64,000 nucleotides of DNA from Henriciella mobilis (GTDB taxonomy: Bacteria; Pseudomonadota; Alphaproteobacteria; Caulobacterales; Hyphomonadaceae): NCBI RefSeq assembly GCF_003576315.1, contig NZ_QWFZ01000033.1:124001-188000 (forward strand). Reading direction: 5' to 3'. Positions 16,111 through 24,481 of the stretch are shown in pieces. A program made the position numbers and the translations under genes. Each line of letters starts with the position of its first letter. Position 1 is the stretch's first letter. The notes under the pieces were generated by a model, which was not told the DNA's origin, ran no database searches, and saw nothing but the letters and a program-made list of their open reading frames with translations.

Positions 16111-16568
16111 CAGGACTGGCGGCGAGCGCGGCGGGCGGCGGATTGTTCGGCCTCATCGGGACGGCGCTTGGCAGGGTCGCGGGTTTCTTCGAAGCTCGCC
16201 AGGCCCAGGCGCATGAACGGGCCCGCTGGGCGCATGAGACAGACTTGCTGGAACTCCAGCAGGCGGCGCGCGCGGCCGAGACCGAGGCTGAGCTTGCCCT
16301 GGCCGAGACGGCGGGGCGCTGGGAGGGCTTGCGTGCGTCGGTCGAGGCGGACACGGCGATCGCGGCGAGCTATCGCTGGGTCGATGCGGTGCGCGGGCTG
16401 ACCCGGCCGCTCCTGACGCTGCTGCTCTGGCTCATCGCTGGCGGCATCTGGCTCGGCGCCGATGCAGGTGCGCGCGCTTCGATCACCGAGACCGCGACCT
16501 TCGCGGCCACCGCCGCCACGCTCTGGTGGTTCGGCGACCGCAGCCCGAGACAGGGCCGAGCGCCTTAA
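16098..16568 (+). CDS. Holin-like membrane protein
   Basis: A 156-residue protein with a glycine-rich N-terminal segment (about 5-28), a long Ala/Glu/Arg helix likely to be coiled (about 30-85), and two hydrophobic segments near the C-terminus (about 105-122, RPLLTLLLWLIAGGIWLG, and 130-146). This layout resembles phage holins of the three-segment family that sit next to endolysins. Its start lies inside the end of the M15 peptidase gene, so expression is coupled. No other structural phage or gene-transfer-agent gene is present in the window. Assignment rests on topology and context rather than a clear motif. Confidence 0.7.
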   Translation: MDDIAGLAASAAGGGLFGLIGTALGRVAGFFEARQAQAHERARWAHETDLLELQQAARAAETEAELALAETAGRWEGLRASVEADTAIAASYRWVDAVRGLTRPLLTLLLWLIAGGIWLGADAGARASITETATFAATAATLWWFGDRSPRQGRAP

Positions 16569-16580
16569 GGCCCGGCCATG

Positions 16581-16609
16581 AAAAAAGGCGGACCCGAAGG
16601 CCCGCCTTT
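16581..16609 (-). terminator. Rho-independent terminator of the S9 peptidase gene
   Basis: On the minus strand AAAGGCGG and CCGCCTTT pair around a ten-base loop and are followed by a run of T, about 30 bases after the peptidase stop. On the plus strand the same hairpin could weakly end the holin-like transcript. Confidence 0.75.
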
Positions 16610-16637
16610 CCTGATTGGGACTGTCCCGTGAGAGGGA

Positions 16638-18578
16638 TCAGAAGCCGCACTTCGTATCGAAGAATTCGAACAGCTCCGGCAGCCATTGCATGTTCTGTTC
16701 ATACCAGAACGGGCTGTGAGTCATGTCCTCGATCTCGACATACTTGACGTCGGCGCCCATGGCTTCGAGGCGCGATACCCAGCGGCGGCTATGCTCGACA
16801 GGCACCGTCGTGTCGAAGTCGCCGTGTATCAGCAACATCGGAACGGTGACCTTATCGGTATGCTCGATGGGATTGACGCCCGAAATGGTCGGCTTCTGGA
16901 ACTCGCGCAGGAAACGGCTGCCAGCCAGGCCGCCGCGAATGCGGCTGATGTCGGAGACACCGGCGCCTGCAGCGATACAGTTGAACATATCATTGTCGCG
17001 GGTGGCTGCGGCAAACGCACTGTAGCCACCATAGCTCCAGCCGAAGAAGCCCAGCTTGTCCGGATCGGCGATGCCCATCTCGACCAGCTTGTTGATGCCG
17101 TCCTCGACATCATCCTGCATGCTGAGGCCCCACTGATTGTCCCCGGCGATCCAGTGCTTCTTACCAAGTCCACGCGACCCGCGATAATTCGGCTGGAAAA
17201 CGGCATAGCCCTTGTTTGCGAGCATTTGCGCCCATTCGTCATAGCCTTTCTCATCGCGGACCCAGGGGCCGCCATGCGGCATGGCGATCGTCGGGAACGG
17301 GCCTTCCATATCGCGCGGGACGGTGACATAGCCGGAAACTTCCATGCCGTCGCGTGCCGTATAGGTCACGAGCTCCTGAGGAGAGAGGGCCTCTTCGGGG
17401 ATTTCGGGGTTGCGCGTGATGACGGGCGCAACCTTGTTGTCCTTGATGAGATACCAGCTTCCCGGATCCTGCGGGCTTGTCACATAGATGAGCGTCGTGG
17501 AGTTATCGTCCGAAACGCGGCGGATCGATACATCCTTGCCGGGAAACGCGGCTTCGATACTGGCGTGAAGGCCGCCGAAGTAGTCATCGATGTAATACGG
17601 CTTGGTGCCTTCGAGATCTGAATACCAATACCCGACAATCTTGGCGCCGTCGGACAGGCGGGGTGAGCGGATCACGCCCACAGCGTCATAGCGTTCCGTG
17701 CCGAACAGCATTTCCCGTTCGCCGGTGCGGATGTCGACATCGTAAATGGCGGTTGCATCCCGGCCGGGTTCGTTCGCCACCACGGTGGCGAGTTCGGGGC
17801 GGCCCGGATTGAAGAAGCCGACGAGGCTGAATGCGTCGCGGCTGTCGGCATTCAGGGCACCGATTTCCTTCCAGTCATCGTCTGGCGAGATGCGCGCATA
17901 GGTCACGATGCGGTTGCGGGCCGCATCATATTCCTCGGCGCCGCGGGGCTGGCCCGCCCGGTCGAAGGTGAAGCTCGAAAAGCGCTCGCCACTGCGCAGC
18001 ACGCGGTCGCGATTGCCGTTCCGGACATCGGTAATGTAGTAGTTCGGGCTCTCGCCGGGGTCTTCGGTGTGCGAAACGAGAACCTTGTTCTTCTCATCCG
18101 GGAGAGATGCGACGACCTCACCAATGCCGAGGCTGCCCATGAATTCCTGCATCGGGTCGCGCGGGTTCGGCCGGTTTGTGGTGCGCACCAGCGATTGCCA
18201 TTTCTTGGTCTTCACATTGTAGGAAGCGGTGCGTGGCAGGTAGACGGGGCGCCCGCCATCCTCGGTCTCGAGGATCAGCTCGACGACAATGTGGGTATCG
18301 TTTGCCCAGAACACGCTTTGCGGGATCAGGCCCTCGGTCTGGATCGCCTGGATCGAGCCCTGAATATCGTCCGTGTCGAAGATGATCAGTTCGGGATCGG
18401 CTGCGCGATCGCGGCGCATCAGCATCGCAATGCGCTCTGCGTCCGGCGCCATGTCCAGCGACTGGACCTGGTTGGTGTCGGCCCAGACTTCGACCGGCAC
18501 CGGTTCTGGCTGAGCGATGGCCGGCGCGGACAGCAGGCAAAGTGCCCCAGCAATCGTTCCAATGACCCGTTGAAACAC
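16638..18578 (-). CDS. Secreted S9 family prolyl-oligopeptidase-like serine peptidase
   Basis: A 646-residue exported peptidase. Residues 1-22 are a signal peptide ending APAIA. Residues about 30-370 form a beta-propeller-like N-terminal domain, and about 390-646 the alpha/beta-hydrolase domain. The catalytic triad is Ser515 in GWSYGGYSA, Asp589 in HGDFDTTVP and His621 in DMTHSPF. It is probably periplasmic and removes dipeptides or cuts short oligopeptides. The start is a GTG preceded by AAGGAG at good spacing on the minus strand. It ends in a clear terminator and lies downstream of a TonB-dependent receptor on the same strand, a pairing compatible with peptide uptake and processing, but the receptor has its own terminator. 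Confidence 0.94.
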   Translation of the reverse strand: MFQRVIGTIAGALCLLSAPAIAQPEPVPVEVWADTNQVQSLDMAPDAERIAMLMRRDRAADPELIIFDTDDIQGSIQAIQTEGLIPQSVFWANDTHIVVELILETEDGGRPVYLPRTASYNVKTKKWQSLVRTTNRPNPRDPMQEFMGSLGIGEVVASLPDEKNKVLVSHTEDPGESPNYYITDVRNGNRDRVLRSGERFSSFTFDRAGQPRGAEEYDAARNRIVTYARISPDDDWKEIGALNADSRDAFSLVGFFNPGRPELATVVANEPGRDATAIYDVDIRTGEREMLFGTERYDAVGVIRSPRLSDGAKIVGYWYSDLEGTKPYYIDDYFGGLHASIEAAFPGKDVSIRRVSDDNSTTLIYVTSPQDPGSWYLIKDNKVAPVITRNPEIPEEALSPQELVTYTARDGMEVSGYVTVPRDMEGPFPTIAMPHGGPWVRDEKGYDEWAQMLANKGYAVFQPNYRGSRGLGKKHWIAGDNQWGLSMQDDVEDGINKLVEMGIADPDKLGFFGWSYGGYSAFAAATRDNDMFNCIAAGAGVSDISRIRGGLAGSRFLREFQKPTISGVNPIEHTDKVTVPMLLIHGDFDTTVPVEHSRRWVSRLEAMGADVKYVEIEDMTHSPFWYEQNMQWLPELFEFFDTKCGF

Positions 18579-18660
18579 GTGAAATCTCCTTGATTACATA
18601 CGGATAAGTCGACCATTCCGTGAGGTAGAAAGCAAGGCTTTACTCGTCTTCGTGCTGCGC

Positions 18661-18693
18661 AAAAAAAGCCCGCGACAACTCGTGTCGCGGGCT
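18661..18693 (-). terminator. Rho-independent terminator of the TonB-dependent receptor gene
   Basis: GCCCGCGACA and TGTCGCGGGC form a perfect ten-pair stem around a five-base loop. On the minus strand it is followed by seven T residues, about 55 bases after the receptor stop. Confidence 0.88.
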
Positions 18694-18746
18694 CATTCGG
18701 TTTGTTGGTCGCGGGCTCGCTACCCGGCCCGCAACTGATGCACCGC

Positions 18747-21700
18747 TTAGAACGTCTTGGTAACGTTCAGGAACAGCGTGCGGCCACCAAGATCGTAGCC
18801 AATACCGCCCAGCGTACCGAGGTCGTTGTTGTTGGTCAGCGGCGGAGCTTCGTCGAAGACGTTGCTGATACCACCGCGAACAATCAGGGTGTCACCCTGC
18901 CAGGCAACCGACATGTCGTGCACCCAGTATTCCTCTGCATTGTCGTAGGAAATACAGGCGGCGCCGTTCGGTGCTTGCGGAGAGCCTGCCGGGAACTGGT
19001 CACCAGCCTGGACGCAGGGATTGAAGCCGGACGTGACCTGGTCAAACGGGTCATCATTGTCTTCAATCATTTCACCAATGTAACGCGACTGGAACAGGAG
19101 ACGGTAGTCGTTCCAGTTGAGGATGTTGGTGAAGTTCAGGCGCCATTCCGGATTGCCGTATTCGCCGAGATCGTCATCGACGAAAATGCCGTCCACCAGG
19201 AACTGTTCTTCGGTCTGGGTCAGCGACTGCGTCGCCCGGGCGATGAGGTCGTAACCAACCGGACCTTCCAGGCCAGGAACATTGAATTCGTAATTGAATT
19301 CAATGTTGTAGTCGATGCCTTCGACAGTCTGGTCACCCAGGTTCTGGTTGAGGGCGTTCACGAAGGTGATTTCACCAGACGTATCGTCACCCGCAACACG
19401 CGGTGCACGCGTAACAAACGCACATTGCGGATCGCTGAGGTTCGGCGAGTTGTAGCAACGGTTCACGATGGTGTTTGCCGTCAGCTGGTCAACTTCGTCT
19501 TCAACCGTGATGTCGAAGTAGGTGACAGATGCACGAAGGTCGAAGGCGTCCGTGAACGGTTGCTCGAACACGATACCAGCCGAAAGGGCCTTGGACGTTT
19601 CCGCCGCCAGGTTCGGGTTGGAACCCGAAGCGACTTGGGTCGGTGCGCCGAAGAAGACCGGGTTCGTTGAACCAAGTCCGCCGATACCGAGCTGGGTCGG
19701 ATCGGTCGGTTCGAGGCCGAAAGGACCGCCGCCATTTTGACAGTTTGAAATGACCTCCGGATCACGAGGATCAAGGTTAGGCTGGTATTCACGCGTATCC
19801 GGCGTGTTCGGGTCGTTGTCATAGTCACCGAACGGAACCGCGACGCCCGGAACCCGGCATGGATCGCTCGGGTCGCCAAAGCCGACAACGCGTCCACCAA
19901 ACTGCTCACCGAGGTTCGGTGCGCGGAAGGATGTACCGTAGGTCGAGCGGACGCTGACCCAGTCGGTCGGCGCATAGACGCCCTGGATGCGATAGGTCCA
20001 CTGGGACCCGAAGTTATCTTCCTCGGTCCAGCGGGCCGCACCGTTCAGGGTGAGCTCGTGAACAAGCGGCATATCCGCAAGCAGGGGCGCTTCAAGCTCG
20101 ATGAAGGCTTCCTGCAGGTTACGCTGACCATTCGAACCCGGGTCGGCGAAGAAGCCGAAGAAGTCACCGGCAGTTGCACCGGCGTCCGTCCTCGTCTCGA
20201 TCGCGTCATCGCGAAGTTCGACACCGATCACCATGCCGAGCGGACCGGCCGGCAGTTCGAACAGATCACCCGACAGGTAAGCGTTGAACACGGTCTGTTC
20301 GACGGTCGTGTCAGTGATGCGGTTCGGGAACAGATACTCGTTATCAGCCGGATCAGAGAAGCGGCCCGTATTGATGAACGTGCTGTCGTAGAAGTCCAGC
20401 GGACGGCAGCTTACGGTCTGCGTTTCACCGGTAACACCGCGCGGATCACAGACAAACTCGCCCAGAGCTGAGTCGAAGCGAGTATTCGAGAGGGTCTGTT
20501 CCAGACGCGGATAGAACGGGATACCGCTAACCACGTCATTGCCGGACGAACGGCTGTAGCTGAGGTAAGCGTCATAGCCCCAGTTGTCGAGCGGGCCGGC
20601 GTTCATGAAGGGCAGTTCGCCTTTCATGCCACCAATCAGGCGCGACTGGGCCACGTTCGTCTCGTTCACGAACCGGCTGTTGTAGTAAAGCGTACCCGTT
20701 GCTCCAAGCTCATTGAGAGCATAATCGGCCGGAATGCGGACACGGCCCTGGCCAGACGTGTTGGTGTAGGTATCACGATAGGCGTGCGAGCCTTCGAAAT
20801 AGACCGTCAGGTCGCCATACAGGTCGGTTTCGTACTCACCGGTCGTGTAGAAGGTGGTCCGCGAGAAGTCCGGCGTAAGCGTCGCGTTCAGCTCCTCAGG
20901 GAAGAGCAGCAGGCGAGAGCCGTTAACCGATCCAGGCGTCAGCAGGTCTGCGGTAACCGGGATCGGGCGGAAGTTTGGCGGAAGCGGAGCGCCGTAATCA
21001 AAGCCCTCATCGTAATAGAGGAAGCCGAATGGCGTGCCGCTGACGGCGCCAGCACCGAATGAACCGGTGCACGATTCATACAGATCGCCGCTTTGGCCTT
21101 GAGCATAGAAGCGTTGGCATGGCAGCGTGTAGGGATAGTAGAAGCTGCCGAAATCACCACGACTGAAGCCGTCGGTCCGGCTATGTTCAGCGGCGAAGGC
21201 CATGTAGCCGCGATCGTTCGAAATGCCGAGCGACGCGGTATAGACTTGTTGCTTGCCGCCATTGCCGCGCATTTCTGGGTCAGTGTAGAAAGCATCGAGC
21301 TGAAGACCATCAAAGTCCGTCCGCAGGATGTAGTTCACAACACCGGCAACAGCGTCCGAACCGTAAACCGACGAAGCGCCGTCCAGCAGGACGTCCACGC
21401 GCTCGATCAGGGAGCCCGGGATCAGGTTGAGGTCAGGCGCGCTGGGTGCGCCGCGCACACCGGCCGGAGCAAGGCGGCGGCCGTTGATGAGGACCAGTGT
21501 CCGGCCTGCATCAAGACCGCGCAGCGATGCGGTCGCGGAACCCGGGCCGTTGTCTGACAGAAGACCGGCGGAGGTGGACAGGCCGGTCGTGGTTTGCTGA
21601 CCCTGGACAACCGTCGTCTGACCGAGCAGGTCGGATGCGTCGACGAGACCAAGGTCCCGAGCCGTATCGCCATCGATCACCTGAAGGGGCGAAACACTTG

Positions 21701-21935
21701 AGTATTCGTCGCGCGCGAGACGCGAACCGGTGACAACGACGCGCTCCTGACGGGCCTCGTCTTCATCGGCTACTTCTTCGATAACAATAGGGGCTTCTTC
21801 TTCTTCGTCAGACGCTTCTGCCGCCGGAGTCGAACTCGTCTCCTGCGCGATGGCAGCGCCTGCCCAGATGCCGCCTGCGACGCCAGCAAAAAGCGTGGTC
21901 GCGAGAAGCTTCTTCTTCCAGATATCTTGGGTCAA
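18747..21935 (-). CDS. TonB-dependent outer membrane receptor
   Basis: A 1062-residue outer-membrane beta-barrel receptor. A signal peptide (KKKLLATTLFAG through AAIAQE) is followed by an acidic linker, a TonB-box-like segment (ERVVVTGSR), the plug domain (LRGLDAGRTLVLINGRRLAP, RVDVLLDGASSVYGSDAVAGVVNYI) and a large barrel that ends in the typical C-terminal Phe (LNVTKTF). The size and plug sequence match the proteobacterial receptors for peptides, glycans or other nutrients; the ligand cannot be named. I choose a TTG at 21935 as start because GGAGGAGG lies five bases upstream of it; an ATG at 21950 overlaps that same ribosome site and would add five residues before the signal peptide. Its leader can form two competing hairpins. 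Confidence 0.94.
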   Translation of the reverse strand: MTQDIWKKKLLATTLFAGVAGGIWAGAAIAQETSSTPAAEASDEEEEAPIVIEEVADEDEARQERVVVTGSRLARDEYSSVSPLQVIDGDTARDLGLVDASDLLGQTTVVQGQQTTTGLSTSAGLLSDNGPGSATASLRGLDAGRTLVLINGRRLAPAGVRGAPSAPDLNLIPGSLIERVDVLLDGASSVYGSDAVAGVVNYILRTDFDGLQLDAFYTDPEMRGNGGKQQVYTASLGISNDRGYMAFAAEHSRTDGFSRGDFGSFYYPYTLPCQRFYAQGQSGDLYESCTGSFGAGAVSGTPFGFLYYDEGFDYGAPLPPNFRPIPVTADLLTPGSVNGSRLLLFPEELNATLTPDFSRTTFYTTGEYETDLYGDLTVYFEGSHAYRDTYTNTSGQGRVRIPADYALNELGATGTLYYNSRFVNETNVAQSRLIGGMKGELPFMNAGPLDNWGYDAYLSYSRSSGNDVVSGIPFYPRLEQTLSNTRFDSALGEFVCDPRGVTGETQTVSCRPLDFYDSTFINTGRFSDPADNEYLFPNRITDTTVEQTVFNAYLSGDLFELPAGPLGMVIGVELRDDAIETRTDAGATAGDFFGFFADPGSNGQRNLQEAFIELEAPLLADMPLVHELTLNGAARWTEEDNFGSQWTYRIQGVYAPTDWVSVRSTYGTSFRAPNLGEQFGGRVVGFGDPSDPCRVPGVAVPFGDYDNDPNTPDTREYQPNLDPRDPEVISNCQNGGGPFGLEPTDPTQLGIGGLGSTNPVFFGAPTQVASGSNPNLAAETSKALSAGIVFEQPFTDAFDLRASVTYFDITVEDEVDQLTANTIVNRCYNSPNLSDPQCAFVTRAPRVAGDDTSGEITFVNALNQNLGDQTVEGIDYNIEFNYEFNVPGLEGPVGYDLIARATQSLTQTEEQFLVDGIFVDDDLGEYGNPEWRLNFTNILNWNDYRLLFQSRYIGEMIEDNDDPFDQVTSGFNPCVQAGDQFPAGSPQAPNGAACISYDNAEEYWVHDMSVAWQGDTLIVRGGISNVFDEAPPLTNNNDLGTLGGIGYDLGGRTLFLNVTKTF

Positions 21936-21940
21936 AATGA

Positions 21941-21978
21941 CCTCCTCCATAAGTGCTCACCCGGAGGAGGACCTCCGG
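21941..21978 (-). promoter_or_regulatory. Receptor leader with two mutually exclusive hairpins around the ribosome site
   Basis: On the minus-strand RNA the leader reads CCGGAGG (21978-21972), then CCTCCTCC (21970-21963), a 14-base spacer, then the ribosome site GGAGGAGG (21948-21941) five bases before the TTG start. CCTCC with flanking CGG can pair with the upstream CCGGAGG (seven pairs, four-base loop), leaving the ribosome site free; or CCTCCTCC can pair with GGAGGAGG (eight pairs), hiding it. This is the layout of a two-state translational switch. Whether it responds to anything is unknown. Confidence 0.45.
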
Positions 21979-22347
21979 GGAGCATACCCTGACAGTTGTA
22001 GAGACTGATCGACGCCCGAGCAGCCCTGCCAACTACGCTAGGCAACCGGCTTTAAAGGCGTCAATGACTAAGTGAAGGATTTGTCATTTCCATCTGCAAT
22101 CGTGACGAAACTGTGTCGAAAGAGACACATTTTGCGACAGCTGGGCAGTGAGCGGGACAAGTCTCCCCTCCAAACACCCGGTTCGGGGCGAATTTTCCTT
22201 CTGCATCAAGGCAAGCGCTCAACCGGGTCAAACTTTAGCGCCGGTTTACCAGAATGACCGCAACGCGTAGAGGCTGCCTTGAGCCCCGCAAGCCCGGCCG
22301 GGAAAGGCATCGCTGCCCGGTGCAGGGTGTGGCAGGTAAGGGGGAAA
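21979..22347. other. Intergenic region between the receptor gene and tRNA-Thr
   Basis: About 370 bases without a gene. It should hold the promoter and 5' leader of the receptor gene on the minus strand. A 61-codon frame crosses 22072-22257 but has no ribosome site. No riboswitch of a known class (for example a cobalamin element) was recognised, and I see no repeat. Confidence 0.4.
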
Positions 22348-22422
22348 TGGTGCCGCGGGGGAGGATTGAACTCCCGACCTCGTCATTACCAATGACGCGC
22401 TCTACCACTGAGCTACCGCGGC
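22348..22422 (-). tRNA. tRNA-Thr (anticodon GGT)
   Basis: The minus strand folds as a full cloverleaf: acceptor stem GCCGCGG/CCGCGGC, D-arm GCTC-AGTGGTA-GAGC, anticodon arm CGTCA-TTGGTAA-TGACG with GGT at positions 34-36, five-base variable loop, and T-arm with TTCAATC. A CCA end is encoded (22350-22348). The promoter should lie in 22423-22499, shared divergently with a small ORF. Confidence 0.96.
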
Positions 22423-22499
22423 ATTTGAAGCGGGTGAGGGAGGCCCTTAGCTTATGCGGGGAATGATGAAAAGACCGTTTCGGAAGGTTCACTGAACAA

Positions 22500-22649
22500 A
22501 TGACTGACAAAGACAGCGCCGCCAGCCGCGATGCCCGTCTCAAGGCGGCCCTTCGCGACAATCTCAAACGCCGCAAACAGGCCGCCCGGCGCGGGCGGGA
22601 AGACGAATCCCGCAAACCGGGCGAAAAGGGTGCCGGGACGGACACATAA
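22500..22649 (+). CDS. Small basic protein upstream of murA (49 residues)
   Basis: A 49-residue frame starts MTDKDSAASRDARLKAALRD and continues with a Lys/Arg-rich stretch (NLKRRKQAARRGR) before ending in a polar tail. Small proteins with an LRxNLKRRK core are commonly found ahead of murA in alphaproteobacteria and have no known role. It would be cytoplasmic and positively charged, perhaps nucleic-acid or ribosome associated, but that is only inferred from composition. The ribosome site is weak (GGAAGG, 13 bases away). It ends 78 bases before murA on the same strand. Confidence 0.72.
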   Translation: MTDKDSAASRDARLKAALRDNLKRRKQAARRGREDESRKPGEKGAGTDT

Positions 22650-22727
22650 AGGCTCTGTTCAGGGTTTGGGCAGGTGCGCCGCATTCCTGCCTTTTCCACG
22701 CCGACAAGACCACTATAAGGAGCCGCC

Positions 22728-24008
22728 ATGGACAGATTGAAGATCACTGGCGGCAAACCGCTTTCCGGCACGATCCCGATTTCGGGAGCGAAGAATTCCG
22801 CGCTGAAGTTGATGGCGGCGGCGCTGCTGACGCCTGAGCCGCTCACCCTCACCAATGTGCCGCAGCTGGCCGATACGCGATTCCTTTCGCAGCTGCTGCA
22901 GACGCTCGGGGTCGAGGTCTACTGGCCGAAGGGCGATTCGACCTGCCGGATGAACGCAGAATCGCTGACCTCGACCATCGCGCCTTATGAACAGGTGCGG
23001 AAAATGCGGGCGAGCTTCAACGTGCTCGGCCCGCTCCTGGCGCGCTACGGCCACGCCACGGTCTCGCTGCCCGGCGGTTGCGCGATTGGGGCCAGGCCCG
23101 TCGACCTGCACCTGAAGGCCTTCGAGACCATGGGCGCCGACCTTATTGTCGAGGAAGGCTATGTGAAGGCCGCAGCGATTCGCGGGCTGAAGGGCGCGCA
23201 TATCGTCTTTCCCTTCGTCTCCGTCGGGGCAACCGAACATGCCATGCTCGCCGCGACCCTCGCCGAGGGTGAGACGGTGCTTGAGAATGCCGCGCGTGAG
23301 CCGGAAATCGCCGACCTCGCCGATTGTCTCAATGCGATGGGCGCCAAGATCAGCGGCGGTGGCACGGCAACCGTCACGATCCAGGGCGTCGAGAAGCTGC
23401 ACGGCACCACGCACGCCGTAATGCCGGACCGGATCGAGGCCGGCACCTATGCCATGGCCGTCGCCGCGGCCGGCGGCGACGTGACGCTGACCAATGCACC
23501 CGTGAGCGCGCTGAGCGCCCTGACCGGGGCCCTGCGCGATGCCGGTGTCACCGTGGAAACCGACAAGCAGGCCGGCACGATGCGGATTGTGCGCAATGGA
23601 TCGACGCTGAACGCGGTCAGCGTCGACACCGCGCCGCATCCGGGCTTCCCGACCGACCTGCAGGCGCAGTTCATGGCGCTGATGACGCTCGCCAATGGCA
23701 CGTCGGTGATCCGGGAGAACATTTTCGAGAACCGGTTCATGCACGCCCCGGAGCTTTCACGGCTCGGGGCGAACATCGCCGTGCGCGGTCATGAGGCGAT
23801 TGTGAAGGGTGTGGAGACCCTGAAAGGGGCACCGGTGATGGCGACTGACCTTCGCGCGTCGGTTTCCCTTGTCATCGCCGCGCTCGCTGCCCAAGGTGAG
23901 ACCGAGGTCAACCGGATCTACCACCTGGACCGGGGCTTTGAACGGCTGGAAGAAAAACTGAGCGCTGTCGGGGCCGATATCCGGCGTGTCAGCGACAGTG
24001 AGGAATAG
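22728..24008 (+). CDS. murA: UDP-N-acetylglucosamine 1-carboxyvinyltransferase
   Basis: MurA catalyses the first committed step of peptidoglycan synthesis, transferring enolpyruvate from PEP to UDP-GlcNAc in the cytosol. The 426-residue length is standard. Lys22 in SGAKNSALK and the fosfomycin-target Cys at residue 118 ([16 protein letters not shown]) are present, so the enzyme should be fosfomycin-sensitive. The C-terminal [17 protein letters not shown] is also canonical. AGGAG nine bases before the ATG fixes the start. It heads a conserved alphaproteobacterial run with DUF2948, hisD and UPF0262. Confidence 0.98.
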   Translation: MDRLKITGGKPLSGTIPISGAKNSALKLMAAALLTPEPLTLTNVPQLADTRFLSQLLQTLGVEVYWPKGDSTCRMNAESLTSTIAPYEQVRKMRASFNVLGPLLARYGHATVSLPGGCAIGARPVDLHLKAFETMGADLIVEEGYVKAAAIRGLKGAHIVFPFVSVGATEHAMLAATLAEGETVLENAAREPEIADLADCLNAMGAKISGGGTATVTIQGVEKLHGTTHAVMPDRIEAGTYAMAVAAAGGDVTLTNAPVSALSALTGALRDAGVTVETDKQAGTMRIVRNGSTLNAVSVDTAPHPGFPTDLQAQFMALMTLANGTSVIRENIFENRFMHAPELSRLGANIAVRGHEAIVKGVETLKGAPVMATDLRASVSLVIAALAAQGETEVNRIYHLDRGFERLEEKLSAVGADIRRVSDSEE

Positions 24009-24019
24009 GGGCGCCAGAC

Positions 24020-24481
24020 ATGGCTGACATGAAGCCGCTGAGGCTTATCGCCGAGGACAAGGACGACCTGACGGTGATTTCCGCTGCCATCCAGGATGCG
24101 GTCACCAAGGCCGAGCACCTGAAATACGAGGCCCGGCGCCACCGGTTCTCGATCGAGCTGAACCGGTTCCGTTGGGAAGAGAAGGGTGGCAAGCGCCGCA
24201 AGAAGGAGCCGGGCGCGCGCGTGCGCTCGCTGCTGGCCTTTGACGGCGTGCTGTCGGTGAAGTCGCTCGGCATTTCCAAGGCCGATCCCGACATGGTCTA
24301 TTCACTGCTCGCCATTGAATTCGACCCGGCCGATGAACCGCCGGGCGGGATTGTCCGTATCGTGTTTGCAGGCGACGGTGAACTGGCCCTCGACGTCGAG
24401 GCGCTCGATGTCACCCTGCTGGACAGTGAGTATGAGTGGACGACCCGCCATACGCCGAGCCACGAACGGAGAAAGCGCTGA
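24020..24481 (+). CDS. DUF2948 family protein
   Basis: A 153-residue soluble protein matching DUF2948: LRLIAEDKDDLTVISAAIQDAVTKAEHLKYE, then FSIELNRFRWE and VRSLLAFDGVLSVKSLGI. The family is found almost only in alphaproteobacteria between murA and hisD and has no known function. It begins 11 bases after murA and its TGA shares a base with the hisD ATG at 24481, so it is part of one coupled operon. Confidence 0.93.
   Translation: MADMKPLRLIAEDKDDLTVISAAIQDAVTKAEHLKYEARRHRFSIELNRFRWEEKGGKRRKKEPGARVRSLLAFDGVLSVKSLGISKADPDMVYSLLAIEFDPADEPPGGIVRIVFAGDGELALDVEALDVTLLDSEYEWTTRHTPSHERRKR

Noticed and set aside
22072-22257. A 61-codon plus-strand frame between the receptor gene and tRNA-Thr
   Set aside because: No ribosome site and no protein-like pattern; it lies in the likely promoter and leader of the receptor.
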